64,000 bases of DNA from contig NC_134013.1 in assembly GCF_040712315.1 (NCBI RefSeq), positions 35,809,001 to 35,873,000 of the forward strand, written 5' to 3'. Position numbers and translations under genes: made by a program. Origin of the DNA: Castanea sativa. Its lineage: Eukaryota > Streptophyta > Magnoliopsida > Fagales > Fagaceae. This document shows, one piece after another, positions 35,926 to 53,523 of the stretch. The notes beneath the pieces were generated by a model. That model did no database searches, was not told the DNA's origin, and worked only from the letters and a program-made list of their open reading frames with translations. How positions within the stretch are numbered: position 1 is the first letter of the stretch; every line of letters begins with the position of its first letter.

Positions 35926-37259
35926 TTTAAAGCAAGATAAAAGATATTTATAATTAGTTAAAGTTTTCTTCCATGATAACCTATCCAACAACATATGATA
36001 TGATCAGCCTGCACAACGGAAACCGCAAATGCAAACCAGATTTTGCATAAATTAAACCACATGACATCTAATTCTAAGAAAAATGAAAAATCACATCGAC
36101 CCAATTACATGGCTGAAAATTTTGCCACATTTCTAATTCTTTTTCTTTTACTGCTAAGTAAAAAAATTAAATAGGATATAAGCTCAGTCCCTTTCAAACC
36201 CTTTCTGGATCTCTGGTAAAAACAAACAAACAAACCTGTCTCAGTATCCCAGTTTAACCACCATATCTATGCTAGAAGCAGAACCCAAATAAACTAAAAC
36301 CATACACTTATGACTCAACCAAATTCAACGTAGTAGTTTCCAGATTGGCATGATAGTTTCATTTCATAAGAATCAAAACAAGATACATTAAACTAAAAAA
36401 TAAAAATAAAAATTCTTTTATCTTCCCAGGGTTTCTCAGCAACCAAACAATCAAACACACACACAAGTCAAGCACTGTGAAAAATGAGAAATGCCCAGAT
36501 CATAAAAAAAAAATAAGATATAAAGACCCAAAAACTAAAAAAAGACGGCGCACATTTCTTGTGGGCCTGTGGCCAGTGGTTCAAACAAAACGCACAGGTA
36601 AAATGTAGAATGGAGAGAAAGAGAGAGAAAATGACAATGAGGTTTTGGAAAGTTGAGACATAGAGAGTGTTCAAGAAGTAGGAACTCCCATTGTGTGTGA
36701 TGTTTGTACTTTGTGGTTTCAAGTTTGTACAGGCACTCTACTGGCACGTCTTTTTCTATACTATTATTTAAAGAACTCTCCTGTTTGGATTCTTTATTTT
36801 TTTAATTCAAAAATGCTCCTACACTTCTCTGTTTAAGTAGAGACAAAATTAAAAGAAAATTCGACAAAAATTTAACTTTAACTCCCACTAAAATATTGTC
36901 TAAAAATAGTAACATTCTCCTATTAATTTTTAAATTCATTAATTCACTTATAAATTAATTTTCAAAATAAAAATTATATATATAAAATAAAAAAATACAA
37001 ATTTTTTTTTACAAAATAAGACCACTTCCTATCAAAATAAATAAGACCACTTAAAAAAAAGTCTAATTACACGTGTGAAAAGAGCGTATGATAAGCATGT
37101 GACGAGACTAATTTTTTTAAAAGGGATGTGTCTGACTACTGACTAGGATGGAAAAGGGGAGATGGGCCGCGTCAGCCCTACCCTGTTTTTCTCCGAAAGA
37201 AGTGATTTGGGCCATAGCTAGTCCAACCCGGTCCATCCCTTCTTTCAAGTTTGAACCTT
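35926..37259. other. Intergenic; possible promoter or leader-like DNA on the minus strand
   Basis: 36160-36760 read on the minus strand looks like a plant leader (CT-rich, short introns possible), but no conserved protein follows. No gene is called. Confidence 0.3.
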
Positions 37260-37261
37260 AA

Positions 37262-37666
37262 TGGCCTGTTTGGGAGTTTTAGAGAAGGAGGAGAGTAGAG
37301 GGGAGGGGAGTAGTGGGGAGGAGAGTAGAGGAGAATGATTACCCTCCACCTTGTTTGGATGTTTTTATAATTAGTAAGGGGGAAGGGAGTAATTAGTCAT
37401 TCCCCTTGTTTTTAACATTGTAATTTTATAAATATAATAAGGGTAAATTAGGTAATTTACTTTATCAATAATTTTATGTGCTCTACTCTCCCTCCAAATC
37501 TCTCCAATTTGGGGGAATTAAAAATGAGGGGGTTGGAAGTAGTTGAAACCCCTCCAAACCCCTCCCCCTCCTTCCTTAAAAAACTCCCAAACAAGGTAAT
37601 TGAATTACTCCCCTTCCCTCTACTCTACTCCCCCTCCTTTTTTAAACATCCAAACAGGCCATAAAA
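37262..37666. mobile_element. Foldback MITE
   Basis: Ends ATGGCCTGTTTGG and CCAAACAGGCCAT are perfect inverted repeats; the arms are G/A-rich on the left and C/T-rich on the right (GGAGAGTAGAGG / CCTCTACTCTACTCC). Similar in style to 19205-20561. Confidence 0.7.
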
Positions 37667-38484
37667 GCTGTAGGCCACGAAAACTTTCGTCCCCATACAC
37701 CCCAATTACTTCTTTCTCGGCCCCATACCCAATTACCCATACAGTCAAAAAACTGATAATAAATTTGTGGCTAAAACGTATATTCCACCATTTGAAATTC
37801 ATTCTAGTTATCTAATTTTACTTTCATTTAATTGAGTTATTTAAGTTTAAAATTTATTTAATTCAAATATTCTATCTAATTTTGTGAAAAGAAAAATTGT
37901 CATTTAAAAATATTTTCTCACAAGAAAAAAATCTATAAAATTAATAAAAATATTTTCTAGATTTTTTTATGTGAGAATTTTTTTTCAAAAAAAAAATCTT
38001 TTTGCATTAATTTATTGTATGCTTTACAAAAATTTTTTAATTGAATAGGAAGAAGTTCTTAAATTGAATTGAAACTTAGAGGACTCAATTAAATAAAAGT
38101 AAAGTTAATATGGTACCAATTTTATATTTTGTCATGTAATGTTATATTTGGAGATGAAATATGTTTTCCTTGCTAGATTTTGTTGCCAAATATGGTTAAT
38201 ATGGTATAAAGATAGCTACGCAAAAAAAAAATTAAAATAATTTCAAGTTAGACATATACATGAGCTATCAATCCATTGATACCAAAACAATAATAGAAAA
38301 AAATCCATTGGTACAAAAACAATAAAATGTGCCTCAAGTGATTGCAGCCCAATATATATGTACACACGCACATACATACACTCAAAATATCAATAGAAAG
38401 TAACGACAATATTTTTACAAAAATGTGTACTTAGTATATAAAACTTCCACTTTGGTCTTTTTTTTTTCTTTTTTTTTTGTAAAA
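37667..38484. other. Intergenic, no gene seen
   Basis: AT-rich with a long T tract at 38459-38478. Nothing recognised. Confidence 0.5.
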
Positions 38485-38489
38485 CCTGG

Positions 38490-39472
38490 TGTTGATACCC
38501 ATTTTTGGGTCACAATTGTTCTTCAAGCTCAATTCACAACCTATATTTTTATTTTATTCTTTAAGCATGGTCCAAGCCCATGCGTCTTATTGGGGAAATT
38601 GAAGAAGTGTGATTTGAAGGGTATGGGTCGGTTTCCTTTTAAACATTTTGCATGAGCCCCAACCCAATTATGCTACCAAGTGGGCAATGGACACAAGTAG
38701 CACCTTAAGCTCATGGAGGAAGTCTTGTACTCGAAATTTTCACCTTAAAAGAGCTTTTATGCTCTAGCTGATTGTAGCCTAGAGTTTCTACCCTAACCCA
38801 TTTTGCCTTTAAACATAGTTGGCTCTCAATAGCCAACTCTAACTGCTAGCCCTCACTTAGATGAGCCCCCTAGCAGTTTGAGACAACTGAAAAGGGGGAG
38901 CCAATGGGGGGTTTAGTCAAGCAGTTCCCTTAATGATGATAAAAGCAAGCCGACCATCTTATCCAATTAAAAGGCAAACTAAACCAAATATCAATTTAGC
39001 AACTTGGAGGTCTATAGCCTCATCTTTAGCCTAAAAACCAGTCACTAAAAGCACTCAAAATTCAGTATAAAAGCCCACAATCAGATTCAAAATAGACCAA
39101 CCACGTTTTACCCAAAGAGATAAAACTTTAGAGTAAAAGCCCATTCAGCCAGGAGACATCTCACAATTCTGAAGCCTAGGGGTGGAAATATGGGTACAGG
39201 GGAACATTCTCTCTCTTCCTCACAACCTCTCTCAATTTCCTCTTCTTGCGGACTGTGAGCCGAAGTTTCAGACCTGTTATGTTTTTATGCATTTCTCTGT
39301 AGTTTACTTTTTAGCATTTTGATTTCTCTTTTGTTAAAGCACCATTAGCCTTTGTTTGCTATAAATTGTGAATTTTGAGCTTGACTCTCCACAAATAATC
39401 ACTTCTAAAGAACCCAAAGGGAGATTTAGGCTGCTCTCATATCTTTGGCCCATGATGCAAAATGTCCCGACA
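38490..39472 (+). mobile_element. Solo LTR, 983 bp
   Basis: Starts TGTTGATACCCATTTTTGGG and ends AATGTCCCGACA. The flanks are a perfect CCTGG (38485-38489 and 39473-39477). A TATA box (TATAAAAG) lies near 39065. The starting sequence is typical of plant gypsy LTRs. Confidence 0.75.
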
Positions 39473-39477
39473 CCTGG

Positions 39478-40859
39478 CTCCCAAACATGAACCCTAAATG
39501 CATCACTTTTGAGAGAAAGCACTTATTGCACCAAGGTCCTCTACCTTTTTTAAATTGTGCATACCCCTTAAAATAACCTTAGAATCAATTATTGATATTA
39601 CGTCATTAACATTGCAAATTTTCAACAAACCTAACTTTTGTTTACATAAATCAATCATTTTTTATTGTTTACCACAAAATTTATAAATCACAACCAATCC
39701 AACAATTTCATCCCACTTAATAAAACAACATAATTAACATCGAACTTGAAAGCATACCCATTACTTAAATTTGCATTAAATCTAGAAATTGAAGTAAGCA
39801 TAACTCAAGTAATCAATAATATTATAATGAACACATCCTGAAAAATTACCCATTGGAAATTTGACCTTTCTAGGGTTTCCAATAATACAAAAGCTCAAGC
39901 ATCAGACAGTTGAAGTAAAATAAAGAATGCCCATTATCGGACATCACAAAAACTGTCAGGCATTTCAATGGACCCTTTTGGGGTACGAACAAAAGAGACA
40001 TGAGGCAACAAAAAAGGTAGAGAGATGAGGCCAAGCAACAAAAAACCTAAAAGCCCTTCAACTACTCTCTACTTAGCTGGTAGTTTTAGCTTGAGCATAA
40101 ATTAGGTCGAGTATGATTTGCATTCTATAATACAAAATGTTGATGCTTTTCTTGTAGAATCTACTGAAAGGAAATGACTTCTATATGATAAGGCTACCAT
40201 CTAATGTTTCGATTGCGTAGGAGGAAGTATATTATTTCCTCGATGTCTAAGGATCCCATTTTTTGGCTTGGTTTGGAAATTTGACCCGAGGTGGGGATGG
40301 GGGGAGGGAATGATGTGGTATGTGTATGTGTAATTGCATGGTTTTGGTCCTAAATAATAGGCAGGGTCTAAGAAATTAAAAATTACATGGTTTTGATACT
40401 AAATACATTCTAAAAAAAAAAGTTTTTATTTTTTTAAAATGCATTGCATTTTTCCTAGTTGCAATCTAGGAGAAAATAAAAAAAATGATAAGGACTTGGT
40501 CTTTGAACTCAGGATTTGAATCCAGAGTCCAGGTTATGGAGATGAGAAGTTAAAAGACACTCGTATTGCCTGTTCCGTAGACTGTTATTCGGGAAATTGA
40601 TGGCTCCTCTTTTTCATCCAACATTTCATTATGCATGCAATGCTTGAATTTAAATAGGCTTATCATGTGATATTAATAGAGATTAAAAACTAATCTAATG
40701 CATTACAATACTAATCAACCCATATTAATCGTAAATCATCAAATTATGCATATTTAACTATGGAAAGTGATTATAAATTTTTACTTACATGCACAACATC
40801 TTTCAAATGGCATGGAAGATGATTTATTCTATGAAAATGGATTACTTTGATAAGCACAA
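39478..40859. other. Intergenic, no gene seen
   Basis: AT-rich, no domain recognised. Weak tRNA-like text (GGATTTGAATCCAGAGTCC) near 40512 may be a SINE scrap. Confidence 0.4.
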
Positions 40860-40874
40860 CTCCTTAATCCACAG

Positions 40875-43800
40875 TAGACCAACTATGCAATAACATTTTT
40901 GTCAAAGTAAACAATCTCTAAACCCACACCAGCTTTCCAAATGAGGGCTAGACCTCCAGATTTACCAACAGGCCCTTGGTTGGTAATGGGGGATTTTAAC
41001 TGTTTATACAGTAATTTTGATAGAAAAGGTGGCAAACATCTCGGTGAAGGTTTAGCTAAAAGCTTTAGTAATTTTGTTCATGGCACTAGTGCAACTGATC
41101 TTGGTTTTATCGTTTCTCAGTTCACTTGGTCCAACAAACGTGAAGGCCTTGCTAACATTAAAGAATGGCTAGATAAAGTTGTGTGTAACCAAGAGTGGCA
41201 ATGTCTATTTCCAAAAGCTAGAGTTAAACATTTAATTGCCTCTACTTTGGATCACGCTCCAATTATATTGGACACTCATTTGGATCTGTTGGTGAGGGCA
41301 AAGCACGTCAGATTTGAAGCAATGTGGACTAGAGATGAATCAAGCTCTAGGATTATAGAAAAAGCTTGGCAAGGTAATGGAGAAGGTTCTCGATGTTTCA
41401 AGTTGGCTAGGAAAATTTGACAAACTAGAGAAGACTTAAAGGTTTGGAACAGAAATCAGTTTGGCTATGTTAAGACCAAAATTAAAGAAATACAAGTAAG
41501 AATAAAAGAAGTGCAAGACAGAGCTCCTACTAAAGAGAATCTGGCTTTGGAAGCAGCTTTGTGTTTAGAGCTAGATAAATGGCTGGAAAGAGAGGATCTT
41601 AAATGGAAACAAAAATCCAGAGAGTTATGGATCAAAGAAGGAGATCAAAATACAAGATTTTTTCATCTATGTACTCTAGTGAGAAGAAGAAGAAATATTA
41701 TTACAGAGATAAGAGAAGAGAATGGGCTTCGACTGATAAACAGGAAAGATATTGGAGAGTATTTTTCAACCAAATTCTCAGAAGTTTTCCAATCCTCCTC
41801 TCCCAATGTTCCTCCAAATTTAGATGGCCTAATCGAACCTTGTATATCAGCTTAGGAGAATGTAATGTTGATTGATGTGCCATCTACTAATGATATCAAA
41901 AGAGTTGTGTTTGAAATGCACCCCTTCAAAGCTCCCGGGCCAGACGGAATGCCTAGATTATTTTATAGACATTATTGGTCGATAGTTTAGAGATCAACTT
42001 GTAGCTTCTATTCAAAGTTTTTTTCCAGAGACGTATGGTTGCTCCATGAGTTGAATCACACTTATCCTCAAAGTTCAAGGTGCTCACAATTTTAATCAAT
42101 TCAGACTTCTCATCTCTAGACTGAGACCCCTACTAAATAAAATGATTGATCCAACTCAAGTAACTTTTATTCTGAATAGAAATATTGCTGAAAATATGAT
42201 TCTTGTGCAGGAAATTGTTCATAGTTTTAGAATTCAGAGAAAGAAAAAAAAAAGGCTGCATTGTTTTGAAAATTGATTTTCAAAAAGCATATGATAGAAT
42301 AGAGTGGAGCTTCTTGTTGACTACTCTTAAGGCCTTTGAGTTTTGTGAGAAATTTATCTCCTTAATTCAGCTATACTTTATTAATTAATGAGAGTCATGA
42401 AGCAAAAATCAACCCATCTAGGGGTACGAGACAGTGAGACTCCCTATCTTCCTACCTCTTCATCTTTGGAAGCAAGGTCTTGGCAAGACTCATCAGTAGA
42501 GAGGAGAATAAGGGTACTATTAGAGGGGTGCAGTTAACGAATGGAGCTCCAACTATCACAAAGCTTTTCTATGCTGATGAAGTAATGCTATTTTGCAATG
42601 CCAAATTGTCAAAAATTATAACTTTGTTGAATTGCCTGGATGTCTATAGTAAATGGACTGGGCAAATTATAAGTGTTAAGAAGTCCAACATTTTTGGCTC
42701 GAAAGGAGTCCATCTTGATTTTCTTAGACAAGTTAAAGACCATTTGGGAATTAAAAAGCTTCGGCATGGAACTAAATACCTAGGGTTGCCATTATTTTTA
42801 TCAAATAAAAAGGCCAGAGATTTTGCCTATGTTAAGGAGAATATGGATGTAAGATTGGCTAACTGGAAGAGTAAAAGTCTATTTTGGGCTGGAAGAGCTA
42901 CTTTGATTAAATCTATTACCTAAGCCATCCCCAACTATACAATGTCCACTTTTATGCTCCCCAAAAAAAATCAATGATAGGTTAGATGCTGCTATGAGAT
43001 GTTTTTGGTAAAAGCCAAAAGATGATTCTAATAAGTTTTTCACTCCTATGGCATGGGAAGATTTATGCCAGCCGAAAGCTAAAGATGGTCTTGGATTCAA
43101 AAAGTTTGAAGATTTGAAACAAGCCTTAGTGTCCAAATTGGGATGGTGGATTCTGTCAAGGAAAAACTGTTTTTGTGTGGAGCAATTAGCTACCAAGTAC
43201 AAGGTTAGAGCTGATTGGCTTAGAGCTCTAAAAGTGTCTAATGCATCATGGTTATAGAAATGTATTGAAAGGGTGAAGGATATAATCAAGTTGGGAGCGT
43301 GTAAATTAGTAGGCTCTAGGAATTCAATTTTAGTTTGGGACGATTTTTGGTTACCTAACAAGCCAAGTTTTATCCCAACACCAAGGTCTCAAGCAATGAA
43401 TTCTTGTTTGGTGGTTTCCTAGCTTCTAAATCCTTCGGGTTCAGGTTGGAATGATAATATGTTGAATGAGATATTTGACCAAGAGTCTATTGTTACTATT
43501 AAAAACATCCCAGTTTGGTCTTTTGGTCAAGAGGATAGATGGACTTCGACCAAATCTAAAAATGGGTAGTTCTCGGTGAAATCTTGTTATCGTCCCATTA
43601 CTAAAGGTAACAATATATCTAGCAGTATTTCTCTTACAAGAAAATTTTGGAAGACCAACATACATGAGAGGCTAAAAATGCACCTTTGGAGAATTGCATT
43701 CAATCTTCTTCCCACTAAGGATTAGTTAAGCAGGCTTTCACTCTTCTCTGACACTAGATGCCCTCTTTTTAATTTTGAGAAAGAGTCAGCTCTGCACCTC

Positions 43801-44670
43801 TTTACTCAATGCTACCTTGCTAGAGTTATTTGGTTTGGCAGTCATTGGAATCTTAGAATTGACAAATGGCAAGTTCAATCTCCTTCCCATTTGATTGAGT
43901 TGTTTATTGATCCCCCTTCATCTCTCCAGTTGGATAAGGAGCAAAGAGATGAATTCTTGCTATTTGGAGGTCTAACTTCAGACATGATCTGGATGTGGAG
44001 AAACAAGGTAATTCATGAGAGATCTCTTCTAGTGGAGAGTCAAGTTAACAGAAGCCTTCGGAAGCTGTTTTTGGAGCATTGGCGGCCCAAATTTCCAGTG
44101 TTGACAAGATTCCCAACTAGAAGTAATGTGAGGTGGTGTTGTCCAAACCAAGGTATGCTAAAATTGAACTGTGATGCAGTAGTAAGAGATATGTCTTCAT
44201 GTATAGCAATTGTTGCCAGAGATTGGAGATGGAAGTCGGTGTTTGCAATTTCTAAGAAAGTTAGTACCAATATCCCTGTTTAAGCAAAGGCTAATGCCAT
44301 CCTATTGGCAGTCCATATTGCTCTTAATTTCTCTTTTTGTAGATGTGTTATAGAGAGCGATTGTAAAGTTTGTATAGATAACATCAAAGCTGGTGGGAAC
44401 TCAATTCCATGGAGACTTTTGAATTTTGTTGACTTAGTTAAGGATGTAATTAGTGACTTTGACGATGTATTTTTTAACTGGGTTCATAGGGATGCTAATC
44501 AGGCTGCTTATGTGCTAGCCAATGGGTCCCTTAACCAGTCTTTGTTTGGTTCTTTTGATTTGGGATTTGACCCACCAAATTTTGTTAATGTTATCTTAGC
44601 TTAGGCATCCCATACTGTTGTATCTAGTGTGGTTTTACAAGTCTTTTATCCAGCAAAAAAAAAAAAAAAA
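40875..44670 (+). pseudogene. 5'-truncated L1-type LINE (ORF2 remnant) with poly(A) tail
   Basis: Domains in order: the second half of the endonuclease (40941-41400; GPWLVMGDFN, then STLDHAPIIL), a linker with WIKEGDQNTRFFHL (41625-41670), reverse transcriptase pieces (KAPGPDGMP near 41930; VLKIDFQKAYDRIEWSFL near 42270; FYADEVMLF near 42570), zinc-knuckle region (LWRIAFNLLPTKD near 43685), and RNase H (43891-44604; LNCDA, IESDC, WVHRDANQAAYVLA). Many stops and frameshifts break it. The catalytic YADD is YADE and an RNase H glutamate position reads lysine. An A run ends it at 44655-44670. The flanks CTCCTTAATCCACAG (40860-40874) and CACCTTAATCTACAG (44671-44685) match at 13 of 15, a plausible aged target duplication. 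Confidence 0.9.
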
Positions 44671-44685
44671 CACCTTAATCTACAG

Positions 44686-45130
44686 ATCTTCTGATTTATT
44701 CTCTAAGAGAGTTGTGCATATTGATGTATGTAGGTGATTGTAGAGATTGATGATAGTGGATTTGATGGGTGGATATAGACCAAGATTGTTGGGATTTTTT
44801 TAGCTTAAGGGAAGTGATGTTGCATGAAGCAATCTAATGTATCTCCTAAGATTTTTATAAAAAAATTTGTAGCACTTCACTAGGCTAGAATTTCACCTAA
44901 AAGTGAAAATCCCCTCCTTTGATGAAGGTAGGTGCTATTTATAGAGTTAGATGGATTAGAGGGCTTAAATTTCACTCCTTTCCATCTCCTTAGAATTTTT
45001 GAACTTGTTTTTATACAAAATAAATTTTAACTTTCTTTATTCTTTTTTTTCTTTCTGAAAGAAAGGTTAAGAAAAAAAACACTCAAGATCTTATTTATTT
45101 GTTTCATATGAAAAAATATGGTTTTTTGGC
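44686..45130. other. Intergenic, no gene seen
   Basis: AT-rich DNA between the LINE and the AAT microsatellite. Confidence 0.5.

Positions 45131-45166
<36 letters not shown>
45131..45166. repeat. (AAT)n microsatellite left of the solo LTR
   Basis: Twelve ATA/AAT units. Its reverse complement (ATT)n lies on the other side of the LTR at 45840-45865. Confidence 0.95.
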
Positions 45167-45171
45167 GTTAT

Positions 45172-45838
45172 TGATGGGGTATTGATTTTGCCTATCTCCA
45201 AGTCGTCCATAAAGGTCGTCCGTAGCCCGTCTGGAATTGTAAACACCCTTCGGAACCTACCTGCAGCTACCTCGTCCAAGCAAAAAGAGCTCTGGACGAG
45301 GTAGGCACCACCAGAAAATAGGCACTCGTCCAGAGCGCGGATAACCTCGTCCTGAAGAAGTGTCTGTCAGACGAGGCAGCCTCTGCGCAAGTGCCAAAAC
45401 ATACTCGACTAAGGAATTCTAGGACGAGAGTATCATACTTAGGAAAATCTCCGAATATAATGCGGTAATTCCTTATCCCACGCATAACTGTCAGGTATCC
45501 GTTGTGGAACAGAAGCATAACTCCTAAACGGTTATGCAAGTTACGTTTGATTTCTACCTCTCCTTGAATCCAGGAGAAGTTCCAATTTTGATAACCGCCT
45601 ATAAGAACACTATATAAAGGCTGTTTCAGACAAGGCCAAGGTATGTTCATTTTTTACTCCAAAAAAGTTGGAACTCAGATAACATAGAGAAAAAAACTAA
45701 CTTTGCCATCGGAGGGTTTTTGGCCGGCAGCCCCGGTCGCCTTTGATTCGCTTTTCTTTCTTTTTTCAGGCCGCAGAGAGAACCAGTAGTCCTTTCAAGT
45801 CCGAAGCATTCAGCCTACTGATCTTCTTTGCATCATCA
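45172..45838 (+). mobile_element. Solo LTR, 667 bp, gypsy-type
   Basis: Starts TGATGGGGTATTG and ends TTTGCATCATCA, with TGATG/CATCA inverted ends. The flanks are a perfect GTTAT (45167-45171 and 45839-45843). TATATAAAGG near 45611 is the promoter. The end is shared with the LTR at 11711-12284, so both belong to one group. Interior carries repeated GGACGAG/CTCGTCC words. Confidence 0.9.
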
Positions 45839-46117
45839 GTTATTATTATTATTATTATTATTGTTATTGTTATAATTAAAAAAATGACACCTTTTTGAAA
45901 TAATTTAGGAGAATAGTTTTTCTTTAAAAATTGAATTTTAAAACATGATTTCAAGTTTTAAATCGTGTGAAAAAAAATATTTTTACTTAAATTCTATTGA
46001 TGGGGCATAATAAATATCTACAAATCGTGTTTTAAAAACATAGTTTCAATTATATTACATTTTGCCTTGAAATCATGTTGAAATACATCATTTCAACACA
46101 ACTTCAATGTAATTTTT

Positions 46118-46286
46118 TTTTTTTTTTTACTACTGCACACCCTTAGTGTGATGGTCACTTCATAATTAGTATAAGAGCTTGTAAAGTGTGGGAGGTAAGG
46201 AACAGGGTTCAAGTCTTCAAGAAGGAACTTCACACACATATACACTTAGATTAGACTAAACTAAAAATTCTATCTTATATAAAAAA
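46118..46286 (+). mobile_element. tRNA-derived SINE with ~12-bp TSD
   Basis: Contains a B-box-like GGGTTCAAGTC near 46206 and an A-box-like stretch near 46150, ending in TATATAAAAAAA. The flanks AATGTAATTTTT occur at 46106-46117 and 46287-46298. Confidence 0.7.
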
Positions 46287-46298
46287 ATGTAATTTTTA

Positions 46299-47270
46299 CA
46301 AATAAATTGCACATACCCTCTATGTAAACGAGTAACTCATATAGGATTCCTTAATAAGATGATTACGCATTTGGCCTTGGAAAATTATCTTCACAAATTC
46401 GAAATTTATTTTTTAGAATACTAAGTATTTTCAATACACGCACACAAATTAGAAATTTTGTATACAAAAATTGGGTTTACATTGAACTCATTTAATGCAC
46501 AATGTGATATAACTAAAAATTGTGTTTCTAAAACATGATATCCAGGTGTACATTATGCCACATCAACTCTTAACAGGCCAACAAGTTTTTTTTCACCACT
46601 AAAAATCATATTTTAAAAACACAATTTTACAAAAAAGTTATTCCCACAAATAGTTTTCCAAACAATGTAGTAATTTATAATAACTAATAATAAAATAGTA
46701 TTAGTTTGCCAAAAAATTCAAAAAGTACGGATCATGCTAGATTGGTCCAAAACATCAAAATTCGGGTAAAACTTGTACCTAAGTACCTACTCAATCCATC
46801 TACAAATACATCAATTCCACAGCAAAATTTATGATTTGCTAACTTTTATAATTGTGAGTGGATAATAAAAAAAATGGGTAAATTGACTGCTTTACAGTTA
46901 AGAATTTAGTAAATAGTGAAATTGAGTGAGCGATTCAACGTGTCCCTAAAATTATTAATATCTAGTCGAGCATTACCTGTTTGCCCAGTCTAGTTGTTGT
47001 AGTTGAAAGAAAAAAACGGAGAAGATGAGCAAACGTTGACCAGAACATGGTTTGGATTTTTTTCCTTAAACACGAAGCCCCTGCTTAATAATCAAAAAAA
47101 CAAAAACAAAAAAAAATAGTGATTTTTATTTATTTATTGATTTTTTTAAAAAAAAAAAGGAAAAGAACAGAGAGGTCCGTCCGAGGTGGAAAAACCAGAC
47201 AACGAAACGTAAAAAAAAAAGCGCGAGAACACCGGAGGGAGGGAGGGTCATTTCTCATAAATAAATAGTA
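46299..47270. other. Intergenic, upstream of the PABP gene
   Basis: AT-rich with A runs (47092-47160). No gene. It is likely to include distal promoter sequence of the next gene. Confidence 0.4.
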
Positions 47271-47312
47271 AAAAAAAAAAGGTACAATAGACGAATGCCA
47301 CGTCATAACCTA

Positions 47313-47318
47313 CACGTG
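47313..47318. promoter_or_regulatory. G-box
   Basis: Palindromic CACGTG within TACACGTGCT, 373 bp upstream of the PABP start codon. Binding of bZIP/bHLH factors is the usual meaning; not tested. Confidence 0.4.
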
Positions 47319-47341
47319 CTCGTCCTGTAACGCTACGAAAG

Positions 47342-47554
47342 TTTATATTTAGGAAGCCTCTCTTCTGTTTTATTCTCTCTCTCTTTCTTCCCTTCCACTC
47401 TCTCTCTCTCTCTTTCAGAGCTAAAATAAAAACCAAAAAAAAAAAAAAGAAGAAGAGAAAAATTAAAATTAAAAACCCAAAAAAATAAATAAATTTTGAT
47501 TACCATATTAGGTTAGGAGAACAAAACCCTAGCTTTTCGTTGTCCTATATAAAT
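47342..47554 (+). promoter_or_regulatory. PABP core promoter candidates and telo-box
   Basis: Two TATA-like sites: TTTATATTTA (47342-47351), followed by a CT-rich patch, and CTATATAAATA (47545-47555). A telo-box AAACCCTA lies at 47524-47531; such boxes are common in promoters of plant translation-machinery genes. Which TATA is used decides whether the A-rich stretch 47422-47494 is transcribed. Confidence 0.45.
47422..47494 (+). promoter_or_regulatory. A-rich stretch in the putative PABP leader
   Basis: About three quarters adenine, with runs of up to 14 A. Another 14-A run lies at 47583-47596. In animal PABPC1, A-rich leaders let the protein repress its own translation. Whether this stretch is in the mRNA here is unknown. 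Confidence 0.4.
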
Positions 47555-47570
47555 AAATTAATATATCTGA

Positions 47571-52623
<5,053 letters not shown>

Positions 52624-53523
52624 TTGAAGTGGATTGTTGCGGGTAAATACATTTAATTTGTTTGGGTGCCCATTTTTTACAGGGCCTGATGAGCTGACTT
52701 TGTTTCTGGGGTTTTCACTAAAATTACTGTTTTTTTTTTTTTTTTCTATGACTATGTGGCAATTTGATTGCTGCCATTTTTGGGCTTTAAATTGGTATGG
52801 AGGAGGGTATTCAAAGACCTGAGATTATTAGGGATTTTTTTCAGTTTCTTTCTCCTTTAGACTATCATTATTACTATCATGGATATCATAGGAATTAAGT
52901 GGGGATTTTTGTAGAATTTTTTACAGTATCTCTCTCTGTTTTTTTTTTTTTTTTAATTTTAATTGTTTTAGGAATTCTAACATGAGGCATGATTCTTCTT
53001 TTATGTTCAATCCATGAGAGTTGTGGCTGTAGTGGGAAGTTTATCTCGCCACCCCATGCTTGATGTGTAACACCAATAAGGTCTATTTGAAAAGTTGATT
53101 CATGAATTTACCTAAGACTTCCCTTTGGATGTTGCCTGTGTGTAGAGTATTATTCATATATTAATTTCCATTGGAAGTTGGTGCAAAGCGGGAATGGAAA
53201 TTCTGTTTTCACTGTTCATTGATGAAATGGTAATCAACTTGGAATACCTTATAGTCATAACCTCCTCCCCCAATTAATACAACCTCATTCTGGTTTTGTT
53301 CTCTTTTGTACAAAAATATTGGGGAAGAATAAAACCGCCTCCTGTAAATTATCAAAAAATAACTGCTTCATGTAGTTATTACCCCTCCCCTTCTCTGTTC
53401 TTTTTAATTTTTATTTGGGGGTCTCTCTCTCTCTCACATCTTTAATTTAAGAAAGATACTCATTTGCATTCATGTTTGGATGAAAGAAAAGGAGATGAGA
53501 GCGAAGAGGGCTGTGATTTACGC
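52624..53523. other. PABP 3' region and spacer
   Basis: T-rich sequence with two long T runs (52730-52745, 52939-52956), typical of a plant 3' UTR. The poly(A) site cannot be fixed from sequence. A CT run lies at 53424-53434. Confidence 0.4.

Noticed and set aside
36468..36747. Two overlapping minus-strand open frames
   Set aside because: Leader-like composition but no conserved protein and no supporting splice pattern.
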